This document shows positions 1 to 7,570 of a DNA stretch of 18,319 nucleotides, one piece after another. Position 1 is the first letter of the stretch. Each line of letters begins with the position of its first letter. A model generated the notes under the pieces. The model was given only the letters and a program-made list of their open reading frames with translations, was not told where the DNA came from and made no database searches. The translations under genes and the position numbers were made by a program. Origin of the DNA: an uncultured Eubacteriales bacterium (GTDB lineage: Bacteria > Bacillota > Clostridia > Oscillospirales > Oscillospiraceae); NCBI GenBank assembly GCA_905201305.1, contig CAJKNS010000014.1, positions 1 to 18,319 on the forward strand, given 5' to 3'.

Positions 1-157
1 CCGGCGGTGTGGCGTTCAGCGCCGCAAAAAGCTTTTCCCGCGGCGGATATACTTCCGTACTCTCATAGGCACGTTCCACCTGTTCCGACAGTGCATCCCA
101 TTTCGCCCGTGGAAAATCAATCAGGTTTCCCCAAGCGCCAAGCTCGTTCCATTCCAT
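1..157 (-). CDS. ung: Uracil-DNA glycosylase, N-terminal part (cut by window edge)
   Basis: Only the first 52 codons are present; the gene runs off the left edge. Family 1 uracil-DNA glycosylases remove uracil from DNA as the first step of base excision repair in the cytoplasm. What is visible is the N-terminal region: an aromatic start (MEWNELGAWG), a helix, then VYPPREKLFAALNATPP at residues 36-52. This matches the conserved YPP...F.A...TP segment that comes just before the catalytic GQDPYH motif. That motif would lie outside the window, so the assignment rests on this block alone. The ATG at 155-157 is preceded by a strong AAGGAGGAG ribosome binding site (163-171), which overlaps the stop codon of the upstream regulator gene. 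The 12-bp spacing suggests co-transcription with that regulator. Confidence 0.75.
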   Translation of the reverse strand, partial: MEWNELGAWGNLIDFPRAKWDALSEQVERAYESTEVYPPREKLFAALNATPP

Positions 158-169
158 TATTTCTCCTCC

Positions 170-1444
170 TTACGGGTGCCGCAGACTGGGCGCTTTCTCC
201 ATCCAGCTGTCATAGGAATCCCGCATCACCGTAACGCCGTAATACTCCAGAATCCGGAAGGAGAACATCAGATGAAACACCGTCTCCGCGTCCCCAAGGT
301 CTACACTGATGAGATCATTGATCCGGTCAATGCGCTTGGACAGGGTATTTCGGTGAATATACAGTGCTGCCGCTGCCTCGCTAATGTTCTGATTACAGGA
401 AAGATAGGCATGCAGGGTGCCCATAAGCTCCGTGCCGTTCTTCCGGTCATAGGATTCCAGCTTCAGCACCGCAGAATGACACAGCTGGAGCAGGCTCACC
501 TGCGGAGCGCACAGCTCCAGGCAATGATAGATGGAATAGGCGTCATAGTGAAACAGCGGACCGGTTCCCTCCAACAGCAGCCCCATTTGCAGCGCTTTCA
601 TCGCCTGCTGGTGCCGTCCGGAGAGATTGCGCAGATGATACGCCGTCTGACTGACTCCCGCCACCATTCGGTTTTTTCGTAAAAACTCCGCCACATCCCC
701 CAGCACCAGAGCGTCCTGGGTGGTCTGGTCATATACATGGATCACCAGCTTAATCTGACTGCCATAGAGAAACGCCGTGGCATCCGGGAACTGCCGCTGC
801 AATGCCAGCCGCTTTTTCTCCAGCACCAGATAATCGCCGCCATCCTCCGCCTCATTTCGTCCGCCGGTACGAATTGTCAGCACCCGATAGGGCATTTTCA
901 GGTTCCACTTGAAAAACCGGCAGCGATCCAGAATCATCTGCTCCTCCCGAATGGTGCCGTTGAGCAGGTCGGAGATGAAAAACTCCAGCATATCCTCCGG
1001 GTACTCGGCATAGTGGAGGTCCTTCTGCATTTTCAGACTGCAAAGGTCGCTTAGAATCGCCACAAGATCCAGCTCCTCCTGAGAGGGAGGACCGCCATAG
1101 CCCGGAGACAGCAAATAGCCAATGAGCTTATCCTCCTGGGCAACGGCACAGCGGACAATGGGAAGACCCGTAGAATCCGTGGACAATATCGGGCTGCCCG
1201 ACCGCAGCGCAGACTGATACAGCCCCAGGTTGACAATATTCAGGGGCAGACTCTGCTCCTGATTGATTTGAATCCACCGGGGGTCGTCGATGGTGTTGTC
1301 CGGGGTAATGGCAAGCACATGATAGGTTAGATCCGCCAGAATCAGCGGACTTTTCAGGGATCGCCGTGCCGTGTCCAGCAGCTCCTGTAGGCTGCGGCAC
1401 CGAACCAGGGCATGAATGCTGCTATGGATTGGTTCTCTGGGCAT
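170..1444 (-). CDS. PucR/CdaR-type transcriptional regulator with C-terminal HTH
   Basis: The predicted cytoplasmic protein has 424 residues. Its C-terminal region (about 345-405) has the PucR-type helix-turn-helix pattern: a helix, then ISEAAAALYIHRNTLSKRI (354-372), then a trailing DLGDAETVFHLMFSFRILE. This is typical of purine-catabolism, sugar-diacid (CdaR) and related activators. The N-terminal 140 residues (ILADLTYHVLAI..., GLPIVRCAVAQEDKLIGYLL) resemble a small-molecule sensing domain; the ligand cannot be read from the sequence. I chose the ATG at 1442-1444 because AAAGGAG lies 10 nt upstream. A longer in-frame ATG at 1475-1477 has no ribosome binding site and lies at the predicted transcription start, just beside the -10 box. 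The gene diverges from a CoA-transferase gene, which makes that gene and itself the likely targets. Confidence 0.88.
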   Translation of the reverse strand: MPREPIHSSIHALVRCRSLQELLDTARRSLKSPLILADLTYHVLAITPDNTIDDPRWIQINQEQSLPLNIVNLGLYQSALRSGSPILSTDSTGLPIVRCAVAQEDKLIGYLLSPGYGGPPSQEELDLVAILSDLCSLKMQKDLHYAEYPEDMLEFFISDLLNGTIREEQMILDRCRFFKWNLKMPYRVLTIRTGGRNEAEDGGDYLVLEKKRLALQRQFPDATAFLYGSQIKLVIHVYDQTTQDALVLGDVAEFLRKNRMVAGVSQTAYHLRNLSGRHQQAMKALQMGLLLEGTGPLFHYDAYSIYHCLELCAPQVSLLQLCHSAVLKLESYDRKNGTELMGTLHAYLSCNQNISEAAAALYIHRNTLSKRIDRINDLISVDLGDAETVFHLMFSFRILEYYGVTVMRDSYDSWMEKAPSLRHP

Positions 1445-1477
1445 GGTCAGATGGCTCCTTTCGTTCTCGGTGTGCAT

Positions 1478-1506
1478 AGTATAACAAATTGCAGACTGGT
1501 TGTCAG
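1478..1506 (-). promoter_or_regulatory. Sigma-A promoter of the PucR-type regulator gene
   Basis: On the minus strand, CTGACA (1501-1506) and TATACT (1478-1483) are separated by 17 nt. The predicted transcription start is near 1471. One GTGTGCA word (1470-1476) sits exactly there, a position suited to autoregulation. Confidence 0.65.
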
Positions 1507-1570
1507 CAGGATTGCTGAAAAAAGTGCAGATTTGTATACACAGCAGGAAAAAGAGTGTGCAAACTGTACT

Positions 1571-1599
1571 TTACCGTCGGTGTGCAAAAACGCTACAAT
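1571..1599 (+). promoter_or_regulatory. Candidate promoter of the CoA-transferase gene
   Basis: A good -10 box, TACAAT (1594-1599), has only a poor -35 (TTACCG at 1571-1576, 17-nt spacing). This pattern is common in activator-dependent promoters. Two GTGTGCA words, at 1555-1561 and 1580-1586 (25 bp apart start to start), lie upstream of and inside the promoter. They are candidate sites for the divergent PucR-type regulator; this is inference. Confidence 0.45.
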
Positions 1600-1654
1600 A
1601 TGGTCAAGAAATGCATCGAACCGATGAATTTATATTAGAAATGAGGAATATTTC

Positions 1655-2962
1655 ATGGTATACACCTACGAAGACTACAAGAAGATGTACGCTGAGAAAA
1701 AGCGTACCCTTCAGGAGTGCCTGGACATGATCCAGTCCGGGGACCACATTTGCTTTGGCAAGGACTGCAACGAACCGCTGCTGTTCTGCCAGCAGCTCCA
1801 CACGATTGCTCCCCGGGTTGAGGGCGTTACCGTACTCAAGGGTCGTTCTTCTGACTTTGGCTTCCTTCAGAACGAGGATGTAGCAGGTCATATTCTCACC
1901 CAGTCCGCATTCTTCTCCAAGGGCTGGCAGCGTCCGCTGGAGTTTGGCACTTGCACCTTTGTTCCCAACGATCTCCGGGATCAGCCCATTTGGTACAACG
2001 GTGCCAATCCCCGGGACACCTATATTGCAGCCGTCACCCCCATGGACGAAAACGGCAACTTCCAGGTCAACCTCTCCCAGATGTGGGAGCGCGACATTGA
2101 TCCCCTTTCCTGTAAGAAGATCATTCTGGAGGTCAACAAGAACCTGAAAACCATCAACGGCGGCGTGGACATTAACATCAAGGACGTAGACGCCTTCTAT
2201 GAGGCAGAGTATCCCATCTATGAGATTCAGGATGCTCCCTCCTCCGATATCGACAACGTCATCGGTCAGTATGTTGCCGAGCTGGTTCACGACGGCGATA
2301 CCATTCAGCTGGGCATCGGCAGCCTTCCCAATGCCTGCGCCCGGAACCTGATGGACAAGAAGGATCTGGGTATCCACAGCGAAATGTTCACCAACCTCAT
2401 GGGCACCATGGTGGAAAAGGGCGTTATCACTGGCGCACGGAAGAACCTGAACCCCGGAAAGCACATCTTCTGCTTTGCCGGCGGCACTAGCCACCTGTTT
2501 GACATGCTCCACGAAAACCCCGACTGCATCATTCGTCCCGCTTCTTACGTCACCGATCCCATGATTATCAAGCAGAACGACAACATGGTTTCCATCAACG
2601 CCATTATGGAGATCGACCTCACCGGTCAGGTATGCTCCGAGTCCATCGGCACCCGTCAGTATTCCGGTCCGGGCGGCGCATTTGACTTTGCTTATGGCGC
2701 AGCCCATAGTAACGGCGGTCGGAGCATTCTGATTATGCACTCCACCACCAACAAGGGCGAATCCAAGATTAAGCCCATTCTGACCCCCGGCGCCGTGGTT
2801 ACCATTCCCCGTCCCTATGTGGACATTGTGGTCACTGAGTACGGCATTGCACATATGCGCGGTCAGACCGTGCAGAACCGCGTGAAGAACCTGATTGCCA
2901 TTGCGCATCCCGACTATCGGGAAGAATTGACCCGCGAGGCGCAGAAGCTGTTCTATATCTGA
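1655..2962 (+). CDS. Acetyl-CoA hydrolase/transferase family CoA-transferase (4-hydroxybutyrate/butyrate type)
   Basis: The 435-residue cytoplasmic enzyme belongs to the acetyl-CoA hydrolase/transferase family (Cat1/Cat2/AbfT-like), which moves CoA between an acyl-CoA and a free acid such as acetate. Visible marks are DTIQLGIGSLPNA (215-227), the HSEMFTN block (241-247) with Glu243 as the likely catalytic glutamate, RQYSGPGGAFDFAYGA (334-349), and a C-terminal VDIVVTEYGIAHMRG (389-403). The length matches the family (about 430-450). Substrate cannot be fixed by eye: 4-hydroxybutyrate, butyrate or propionate exchange with acetate are all possible. The ATG is preceded by GAGG 11 nt upstream. 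The gene stands alone between a divergent regulator and a terminator hairpin, so it is probably a single-gene unit controlled by that regulator. No acyl-CoA dehydrogenase or dehydratase gene is adjacent to narrow the pathway. Confidence 0.88.
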   Translation: MVYTYEDYKKMYAEKKRTLQECLDMIQSGDHICFGKDCNEPLLFCQQLHTIAPRVEGVTVLKGRSSDFGFLQNEDVAGHILTQSAFFSKGWQRPLEFGTCTFVPNDLRDQPIWYNGANPRDTYIAAVTPMDENGNFQVNLSQMWERDIDPLSCKKIILEVNKNLKTINGGVDINIKDVDAFYEAEYPIYEIQDAPSSDIDNVIGQYVAELVHDGDTIQLGIGSLPNACARNLMDKKDLGIHSEMFTNLMGTMVEKGVITGARKNLNPGKHIFCFAGGTSHLFDMLHENPDCIIRPASYVTDPMIIKQNDNMVSINAIMEIDLTGQVCSESIGTRQYSGPGGAFDFAYGAAHSNGGRSILIMHSTTNKGESKIKPILTPGAVVTIPRPYVDIVVTEYGIAHMRGQTVQNRVKNLIAIAHPDYREELTREAQKLFYI

Positions 2963-3002
2963 TTTTCCAATTCATTACCTCCAGTCGTAAGACTGATAGC
3001 CA

Positions 3003-3041
3003 AGAACCCCCGTGCAGAGATGGTCACTGCATGGGGGTTCT
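3003..3041. terminator. Strong hairpin between convergent genes, probable shared terminator
   Basis: A 15-bp stem (3003-3017 with 3027-3041, one G-T pair) has five consecutive C-G pairs and a 9-nt loop. It lies between the CoA-transferase stop and the dihydrouridine synthase stop (3044), so it can serve both strands. The tails are only moderately T-rich (TCTATTTAT on plus). Confidence 0.75.
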
Positions 3042-3043
3042 AT

Positions 3044-4009
3044 TTATGGCTGCCCGTTGATTTCCGCGTCCTGCCGCAGGGGCAGCTCCCGGAAAATCCG
3101 CGTGGTAATGGCGTGATATTCGGTGAGGGAAGTGGTTTTTCGCAGCTGCTTTTGGTACTTCTCCCGCCGGTCAAACAGCAAAATGAGATAGCTCCATACC
3201 TCTTTCATGCGAAACATGGTATTCCGTGGACTGCCTACCTTTGCCGCAGTGGCGTCAAAGAGCTCGCCATGGAAGCTTTCAATTGCTTCTATGGTAGGAC
3301 CGCCGGTTCCCTTCAGCTGCTGCACCAGCGCCGGATTTGCCACCAGACCTCTGCCCAGCATCATGCCGGACATGGTGGGATATGCCGCTTCGATTCGCTT
3401 TGCATCCCCTGCAGCTCCAACGCCGCCGCTGAGTGCCACCGGAAACGGGCACTCTGCCAGTGCCTGTTCAAAATACTCCATACGCACCGGACTGCGATAC
3501 AAATCCGCCCGAATTCTGGGATGCACCGTCAGTTCTCCTATGGGATAGCGCCGATAAAGCTCCAGCAGCGGCTGGAATTCCTCCGGACTGTTCATGCCCA
3601 AGCGGGTTTTAATGGAGATCGTAATCGGTGTTTTCTCAAATACCTCGTCCAAAAATTCCCGGAGCTTGTCCGGATGTGCCAAAAAACCGGAGCCCTTTCC
3701 CTTTGCCGTTACAGTACCGGAGGGACAGCCCAAATTCAGGTTCACCTCCCGATAGCCCAGCTCCTTCAGCTTCTCTGCCGCTGCCAAAAACGGTCCCGGC
3801 TGATTGGTTAATAGCTGCGGCACCAGCTCGAAGCCCTTATTGTGTTCCGGCAAAATCTGCATCAAATCCTTTTTCGTAATTGCAGGACCGTCGGCGGTAG
3901 GGGAGAGGAAGGGGGTATAATACCGGTCCACACCAGGGAAGTACCGGTGATGGAGCGTCCGAAACACATAGTCTGTAATTCCCTCCAGGGGAGCAAAATA
4001 GTATCGCAT
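3044..4009 (-). CDS. dus: tRNA-dihydrouridine synthase family protein
   Basis: This flavoenzyme reduces specific uridines to dihydrouridine in the D-loop of tRNAs, using FMN and NAD(P)H. With the start chosen here the protein has 321 residues. It opens with RYYFAPLEGITD, the conserved FMN-binding start of the TIM barrel. The catalytic Cys95 sits in NLNLGCPSGTV (91-100), Lys134 in SIKTRLG, His163 in TVHPR, and the phosphate-binding LSGGVG (193-198) and MLGRGL (217-222) follow. All hallmark residues are present. The short LDxR-poor N-terminus resembles the DusC-like layout, but the subfamily is uncertain. A longer in-frame start (4045) is unlikely: it lies inside the -10 box of a good promoter (4041-4070). 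The ribosome binding site is weak (GGATGA). The gene converges with the CoA-transferase gene. Confidence 0.92.
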   Translation of the reverse strand: MRYYFAPLEGITDYVFRTLHHRYFPGVDRYYTPFLSPTADGPAITKKDLMQILPEHNKGFELVPQLLTNQPGPFLAAAEKLKELGYREVNLNLGCPSGTVTAKGKGSGFLAHPDKLREFLDEVFEKTPITISIKTRLGMNSPEEFQPLLELYRRYPIGELTVHPRIRADLYRSPVRMEYFEQALAECPFPVALSGGVGAAGDAKRIEAAYPTMSGMMLGRGLVANPALVQQLKGTGGPTIEAIESFHGELFDATAAKVGSPRNTMFRMKEVWSYLILLFDRREKYQKQLRKTTSLTEYHAITTRIFRELPLRQDAEINGQP

Positions 4010-4040
4010 ATGGTTCATCCAATCTAAATTGTTTTTGTTT

Positions 4041-4070
4041 ATCATACCCGATGAAGAAAGTTCCCGTCAA
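4041..4070 (-). promoter_or_regulatory. Sigma-A promoter of the dus gene
   Basis: On the minus strand, TTGACG (4065-4070) and TATGAT (4041-4046) are 18 nt apart. The predicted start near 4034 leaves a leader of about 25 nt before the ATG at 4009 and rules out the longer frame starting at 4045. Confidence 0.65.
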
Positions 4071-4084
4071 GGGTATCATTTTAC

Positions 4085-4113
4085 TTGACATTCCAATTGT
4101 TCCGCCTTATAAT
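4085..4113 (+). promoter_or_regulatory. Perfect consensus sigma-A promoter of the marR-MATE operon
   Basis: TTGACA (4085-4090), 17 nt, TATAAT (4108-4113): both hexamers and the spacing match the consensus exactly. Such a strong promoter ahead of a MarR regulator and an efflux pump fits a unit normally held down by its own repressor. I did not find a convincing palindromic operator by eye between the -10 box and the ATG. Confidence 0.85.
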
Positions 4114-4158
4114 ACCAAAAGTCCGAAATCAGACAAATTGATAACAGGAGGGCTGTCT

Positions 4159-4611
4159 ATGGAATCCACACTGGCATCGCGTCTTGGGCGATATAACCAG
4201 CTCTGCCGGGGCTATGACGATATTTACCGTCAGGCGGCACTGGAGGCTGGTATTTCTTTTGTGCCCTATTATATTTTATTGATGCTTTGCAGCGCTGACC
4301 AACCTCAGACCCAGAGCGACATTCAAAAAAACTCCTTTTATCCCAAGCAGACCATCCACTCCGCGGTACAGCGTCTACAGGAATTGGGATATCTCACGCT
4401 GCTGCCCCAGGGGCGCAGAAAAATTCTAGCCATCACAGAGATAGGAAAGGCATTTTGCGCGCAGCGGGTTCTGCCGGTGCTGTCCGCGGAGCAGGAAGCC
4501 TTTCTGGAGCTGAGTCCTCAGGAACAGGAGCGGCTGCTCTTGACCACAGAAAAGCATTTAAAACTGTTCCGCCAGCGGTTTGCCGCAAAGTCGGAACCGT
4601 CCGGTGAATGA
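4159..4611 (+). CDS. MarR-family transcriptional regulator
   Basis: The 150-residue protein has MarR-like architecture: an N-terminal helix, a winged helix-turn-helix (about 45-100) with QTQSDIQKNSFYPKQTIHSA as the DNA-reading part, a wing (LLPQGRRKILAITEIGKAF), and a long C-terminal helical region rich in Glu and Gln for dimerisation. MarR proteins usually repress adjacent efflux or detoxification genes and are released by small phenolic or other ligands. An in-frame extension to 4051 was rejected because it would start upstream of the perfect promoter. The ATG at 4159 has AGGAGGG 7-8 nt upstream. The MATE gene starts 12 bp after the stop, so the two are very probably one operon, and this protein is the likely local regulator of the pump. 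The ligand is unknown. Confidence 0.85.
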   Translation: MESTLASRLGRYNQLCRGYDDIYRQAALEAGISFVPYYILLMLCSADQPQTQSDIQKNSFYPKQTIHSAVQRLQELGYLTLLPQGRRKILAITEIGKAFCAQRVLPVLSAEQEAFLELSPQEQERLLLTTEKHLKLFRQRFAAKSEPSGE

Positions 4612-4623
4612 TAGGAGGTTTAT

Positions 4624-5997
4624 ATGAGTCAAAATGATATTGCAAAGGATATGACACAGGGTCCGGTGCTTCGGCAGCTTGCGATCTTTGCCATTCCGGT
4701 TGCCCTTGCCAATGCCCTCCAGGCGATCTACAGCATGGTAGACATGGTGGTAGTCGGTCAGGTCGTGGGTTCCTCGGGACTATCTGCCGTGGGAATTGGC
4801 GGTCAGCTGCTGAATATGTTTTTGTGCATCGGCATGGGCTTCGGCTTTGGTGCGCAAATTCTGCTCAGCCAGCAGGTTGGCGCAAAGGACCATGATCTTC
4901 AGCCCACCATTGGCACGCTGTTTACCACGGAGCTGATTGCCAGCATTGTATTCGGCATTCTGGGCATTGTGTTCTGTAATCCGCTTCTCAGCATCATGAA
5001 CACGCCAGACGCAGTCTGGGCAGACGCTCGGAGCTATACCATCATCTGCTGCTGCGGCATGGTGTTTATCTATGGGTATAACGCCGTCTGTGCTATTCTC
5101 CGGGGCATGGGCGAAAGTAAGCTGCCCATGATTTTCATTGCCATTGCATCGGTGGTCAATCTGGTGCTGGATCTTCTGTTTGTGGCGGTATTCCATATGC
5201 GTGCTGCCGGCGCCGCCTTGGCAACGGTCATTGCCCAGGGTGTCAGCTTTGTGATTTCTCTGGTTTATCTCTTCAAAAACCGCGCACGCTTTGGCTTTGA
5301 CTTCAAGCTCCAGAGTTTTCAGCCCAGCCGGGAGCGTCTGATTCCTATCTGCAAGCTGGGCATTCCCTATATCGCCCAGTGGCTGCTGATTACCTGCTCT
5401 ATGATGTATGTCAACGCCCGGGTTAATGTATTCGGCGTCACGGCATCGGCGGTGGACTCCATTGGAAACAAGCTCAATTCCATTGTCAACATTGTGGTCG
5501 GCGCCATCTCCGTTGCCAGCGCTACGATGATTGGTCAGTGCTTCGGCGCCAGAAAAATGGACCGGATCAAGCATTGCTACCGTGCGTGCCTTGCCATCTG
5601 CATGATCTCCTGTGCCGTGCTCTGCGCCGCCTACCTGCTGTTTCCCAAGCAGATCTTCCGGCTGTTCAGCTCCGAAGCAGACGTGATTGCCATGGCTCCC
5701 CAATACATGGTCATTGCGGCAGTCTGGGTGCTGTCCATCTGCACCATGACCGCGCCCTATTCCGTGGTCGACGGTGTAGGAAACGCCATGCTGGGTCTGG
5801 TAATCTCCGTATTGGACGGCGTCGTGGCTCGTATTGGGCTCTGCATCATTCTGGGCAACACCATGGGGCTTTCCGGCTTCTGGCTGGGCAATGCACTGGC
5901 TGGATTCGTGACTACCATTATGGCAGGCGTCTATTATTACTCCGGCGCCTGGAAAAAACGGCAGCTCCTTTTGAAGCGAGACGAAGCCCCACAATAA
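4624..5997 (+). CDS. MATE-family multidrug/cation efflux transporter
   Basis: This 457-residue integral membrane protein has about twelve predicted transmembrane helices in two homologous halves, the usual MATE size. The first half opens with PVLRQLAIFAIPVALANALQ and the family-typical MVDMVVVGQVVGSSGLSAVG (about 39-58). The mid-protein AICKLGIPYIAQWLLI-like segment marks the start of the second half. GMGFGFGAQILLSQQVGAKD and MIGQCFGARKMD are paired family motifs (QxxGA). MATE proteins export cationic drugs, dyes or metabolites in exchange for Na+ or H+. AGGAGGT precedes the ATG. Close coupling to the upstream MarR gene suggests induction by a toxic compound. A strong terminator follows at 6014-6052. 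Substrate and coupling ion are not readable from the sequence. Confidence 0.93.
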   Translation: MSQNDIAKDMTQGPVLRQLAIFAIPVALANALQAIYSMVDMVVVGQVVGSSGLSAVGIGGQLLNMFLCIGMGFGFGAQILLSQQVGAKDHDLQPTIGTLFTTELIASIVFGILGIVFCNPLLSIMNTPDAVWADARSYTIICCCGMVFIYGYNAVCAILRGMGESKLPMIFIAIASVVNLVLDLLFVAVFHMRAAGAALATVIAQGVSFVISLVYLFKNRARFGFDFKLQSFQPSRERLIPICKLGIPYIAQWLLITCSMMYVNARVNVFGVTASAVDSIGNKLNSIVNIVVGAISVASATMIGQCFGARKMDRIKHCYRACLAICMISCAVLCAAYLLFPKQIFRLFSSEADVIAMAPQYMVIAAVWVLSICTMTAPYSVVDGVGNAMLGLVISVLDGVVARIGLCIILGNTMGLSGFWLGNALAGFVTTIMAGVYYYSGAWKKRQLLLKRDEAPQ

Positions 5998-6013
5998 TTT
6001 GCAAAGATATGCA

Positions 6014-6052
6014 AATCCCTGCTTCCAGCCGGAAGCAGGGATTCTTTTTTTT
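6014..6052 (+). terminator. Rho-independent terminator of the marR-MATE operon
   Basis: A perfect 13-bp stem (6014-6026 with 6031-6043), a 4-nt loop, then C and eight T. The T tract overlaps the stop codon of the convergent flavoprotein gene, so the two genes are packed tail to tail. Confidence 0.92.
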
Positions 6053-7436
6053 ACTTGCTCTCACGCTTGGCAATGGTTCTTGCCACATGGACGCCGGATG
6101 CGCCAGCCTGGGCAAGTCCGCGGGTGATACCTGCGCCGTCGCCAATGGCAAACATATTCTCAAGAGGAGTTTCCAGTTCACCGGACAGCTGGAGCCGTGC
6201 GGAATAGAACTTGACCTCCACGCCATAGAGCAGAGTATCCTGGTTTGCGGTGCCGGGCGCCAGCTTGTCCAGAGCATAGATCATCTCAATGATGTTGTCC
6301 ATATGCCGCTTGGGCAGTACCAGACTCAGATCACCGGGGGTTGCATTCAGGGTAGGCTTGGTAAAGCTCTTGCCCAGACGATGCTCATTGGTACGAACGC
6401 CCTTAATCAGGTCACCAAACCGCTGGACCAGTACGCCGCCGCCCAGCATATTGCTGAGAGATGCAATGTGCTTGCCATAGGTATAGGGCTCCTTAAAGGG
6501 AGAGGTAAAGCGGTTGGAAACCAGCAGTGCAAAGTTGGTGTTTTCGCTGCGCAGAGCGGGATCGGAGTAGGAATGACCGTTGACCGTAATCAGACCGTCT
6601 ACATTCTCGGATACCACATGACCATAGGGATTCATGCAGAAGGTACGCACCTGGTCGTTATACTGCTTGGTCCGATAAACCAGCTTGGACTCATAGACAA
6701 CGCTGGTGATATGCTCAAACACCTTTGCAGGAAGCTCTACCCGAACGCCCAAATCCACCTGGTTGTTAATGAGCGGCAGCTTCAGCTTTTTGCACTCCTC
6801 GCAGAACCACTCTGCGCCGCTGCGGCCGGGTGCTGCCACCAGGTATTTGCAGGTGATGGTGTCATCGTCCAAAGTCAGGGTATATTCGCCGTTGTCGTCC
6901 CGGGCAATGGTGCGAACGGGAGCGTGGAAACGGAACTCCACATGGTCCTTCATGTGCTCATAGATACACTGGAGGATTTTCAGGTTGTTCTCAGTGCCAA
7001 GGTGCTTGCAGCGAGCCCCCAGCAGATGCAGGTCATGGTGCAGTGCCTGAACCTCAATGGCACGCGCTTCGGGGGTTTCGGTGGAGAACACATCCTTGGT
7101 GGCGCCGTGCTCCACATTGATGGAATCCACATAGTCAATGAGGTCCATCAGTTCTTTCCCGTCCATATAGTCCGTGAGCCAGCCGCCAAACTGGGTGGTA
7201 AAGTTGTACTTACCGTCAGAAAATGCACCGGCGCCGCCAAAGCCTGCCATAATGGCGCAGGGCTTGCAGCCAATGCAGGACTTCACCTTTCCGGTGACAA
7301 TGGGACACTGGCGGGAATAAATATCGGCGCCCTGCTCCAAAACCAGAACGCTCAGCTCCGGGCGCAGCTTCATCAGCTCATATCCAGCAAATACGCCTGC
7401 CTCGCCGGCGCCAATAATCGCTACATCATAATGCAT
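6051..7436 (-). CDS. COG2509-type FAD-dependent protein (putative oxidoreductase)
   Basis: The 461-residue protein begins with a dinucleotide-binding fold: MHYDVAIIGAGEAG (GxGxxG at 9-14), then the acidic end of the second strand (LVLEQG, 31-36). A cysteine cluster follows, Cys44 and Cys54-x2-Cys57-x2-Cys60, then GFGGAGAFSDGKYN (65-78). The C-terminal FAD motif is MFAIGDGAGITRGLAQAGAS (428-447). This combination matches the uncharacterised FAD-dependent dehydrogenases of COG2509, common in Clostridia. Substrate and physiological role are unknown; a role in redox chemistry in the cytoplasm is a family-level inference. The ATG has GGAAGGAG 8 nt upstream. A longer frame to 7475 was rejected because it covers the predicted transcription start and leader. 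The gene has its own promoter and appears monocistronic. Confidence 0.87.
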   Translation of the reverse strand: MHYDVAIIGAGEAGVFAGYELMKLRPELSVLVLEQGADIYSRQCPIVTGKVKSCIGCKPCAIMAGFGGAGAFSDGKYNFTTQFGGWLTDYMDGKELMDLIDYVDSINVEHGATKDVFSTETPEARAIEVQALHHDLHLLGARCKHLGTENNLKILQCIYEHMKDHVEFRFHAPVRTIARDDNGEYTLTLDDDTITCKYLVAAPGRSGAEWFCEECKKLKLPLINNQVDLGVRVELPAKVFEHITSVVYESKLVYRTKQYNDQVRTFCMNPYGHVVSENVDGLITVNGHSYSDPALRSENTNFALLVSNRFTSPFKEPYTYGKHIASLSNMLGGGVLVQRFGDLIKGVRTNEHRLGKSFTKPTLNATPGDLSLVLPKRHMDNIIEMIYALDKLAPGTANQDTLLYGVEVKFYSARLQLSGELETPLENMFAIGDGAGITRGLAQAGASGVHVARTIAKRESK

Positions 7437-7466
7437 AGTCGTTTCTCCTTCCATGGTGTGGTGGAT

Positions 7467-7482
7467 AACTGGCAAACCAGTT
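7467..7482. promoter_or_regulatory. Inverted repeat AACTGG-N4-CCAGTT, candidate operator
   Basis: A perfect 6-4-6 palindrome sits directly downstream of the -10 box of the flavoprotein promoter, overlapping the predicted start point. This placement is typical of a repressor operator. The regulator is unknown, and no copy was noticed elsewhere in the window. Confidence 0.4.
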
Positions 7483-7483
7483 T

Positions 7484-7512
7484 ATTTTATCAGAGACTTT
7501 TAAAAAAATCAA
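7484..7512 (-). promoter_or_regulatory. Promoter of the COG2509 flavoprotein gene
   Basis: On the minus strand, TTGATT (7507-7512) and TAAAAT (7484-7489) are 17 nt apart. A perfect inverted repeat (7467-7482) follows immediately at the predicted transcription start. Confidence 0.6.
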
Positions 7513-7533
7513 GCATTTTTTCTTTTTCCATAA

Positions 7534-7564
7534 AAAACGTCCTTCCAATTCGGAAGGACGTTTT
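7534..7564 (-). terminator. Rho-independent terminator after rlmH
   Basis: A 13-bp stem (7534-7546 with 7552-7564) with a 5-nt loop. Read on the minus strand it ends in a run of six T, just past the rlmH stop codon, and so ends the parA-to-rlmH gene run. Confidence 0.9.
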
Positions 7565-7570
7565 CAACAC

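Noticed and set aside
1604..2908. A 434-codon open frame on the minus strand opposite the CoA-transferase gene
   Set aside because: The plus-strand frame encodes a complete, motif-bearing enzyme. The antisense frame has low-complexity His/Val/Gly/Asn composition, no ribosome binding site and no recognisable domain, so it mirrors codon bias.
4780..5994. A 404-codon minus-strand open frame opposite the first MATE gene
   Set aside because: His/Asp/Asn-rich, hydrophilic mirror of hydrophobic transmembrane codons, without a start signal or domain.
7460..7468. DnaA-box-like GGTGGATAA in the flavoprotein leader
   Set aside because: It is a single isolated near match; such words occur by chance and there is no cluster here.
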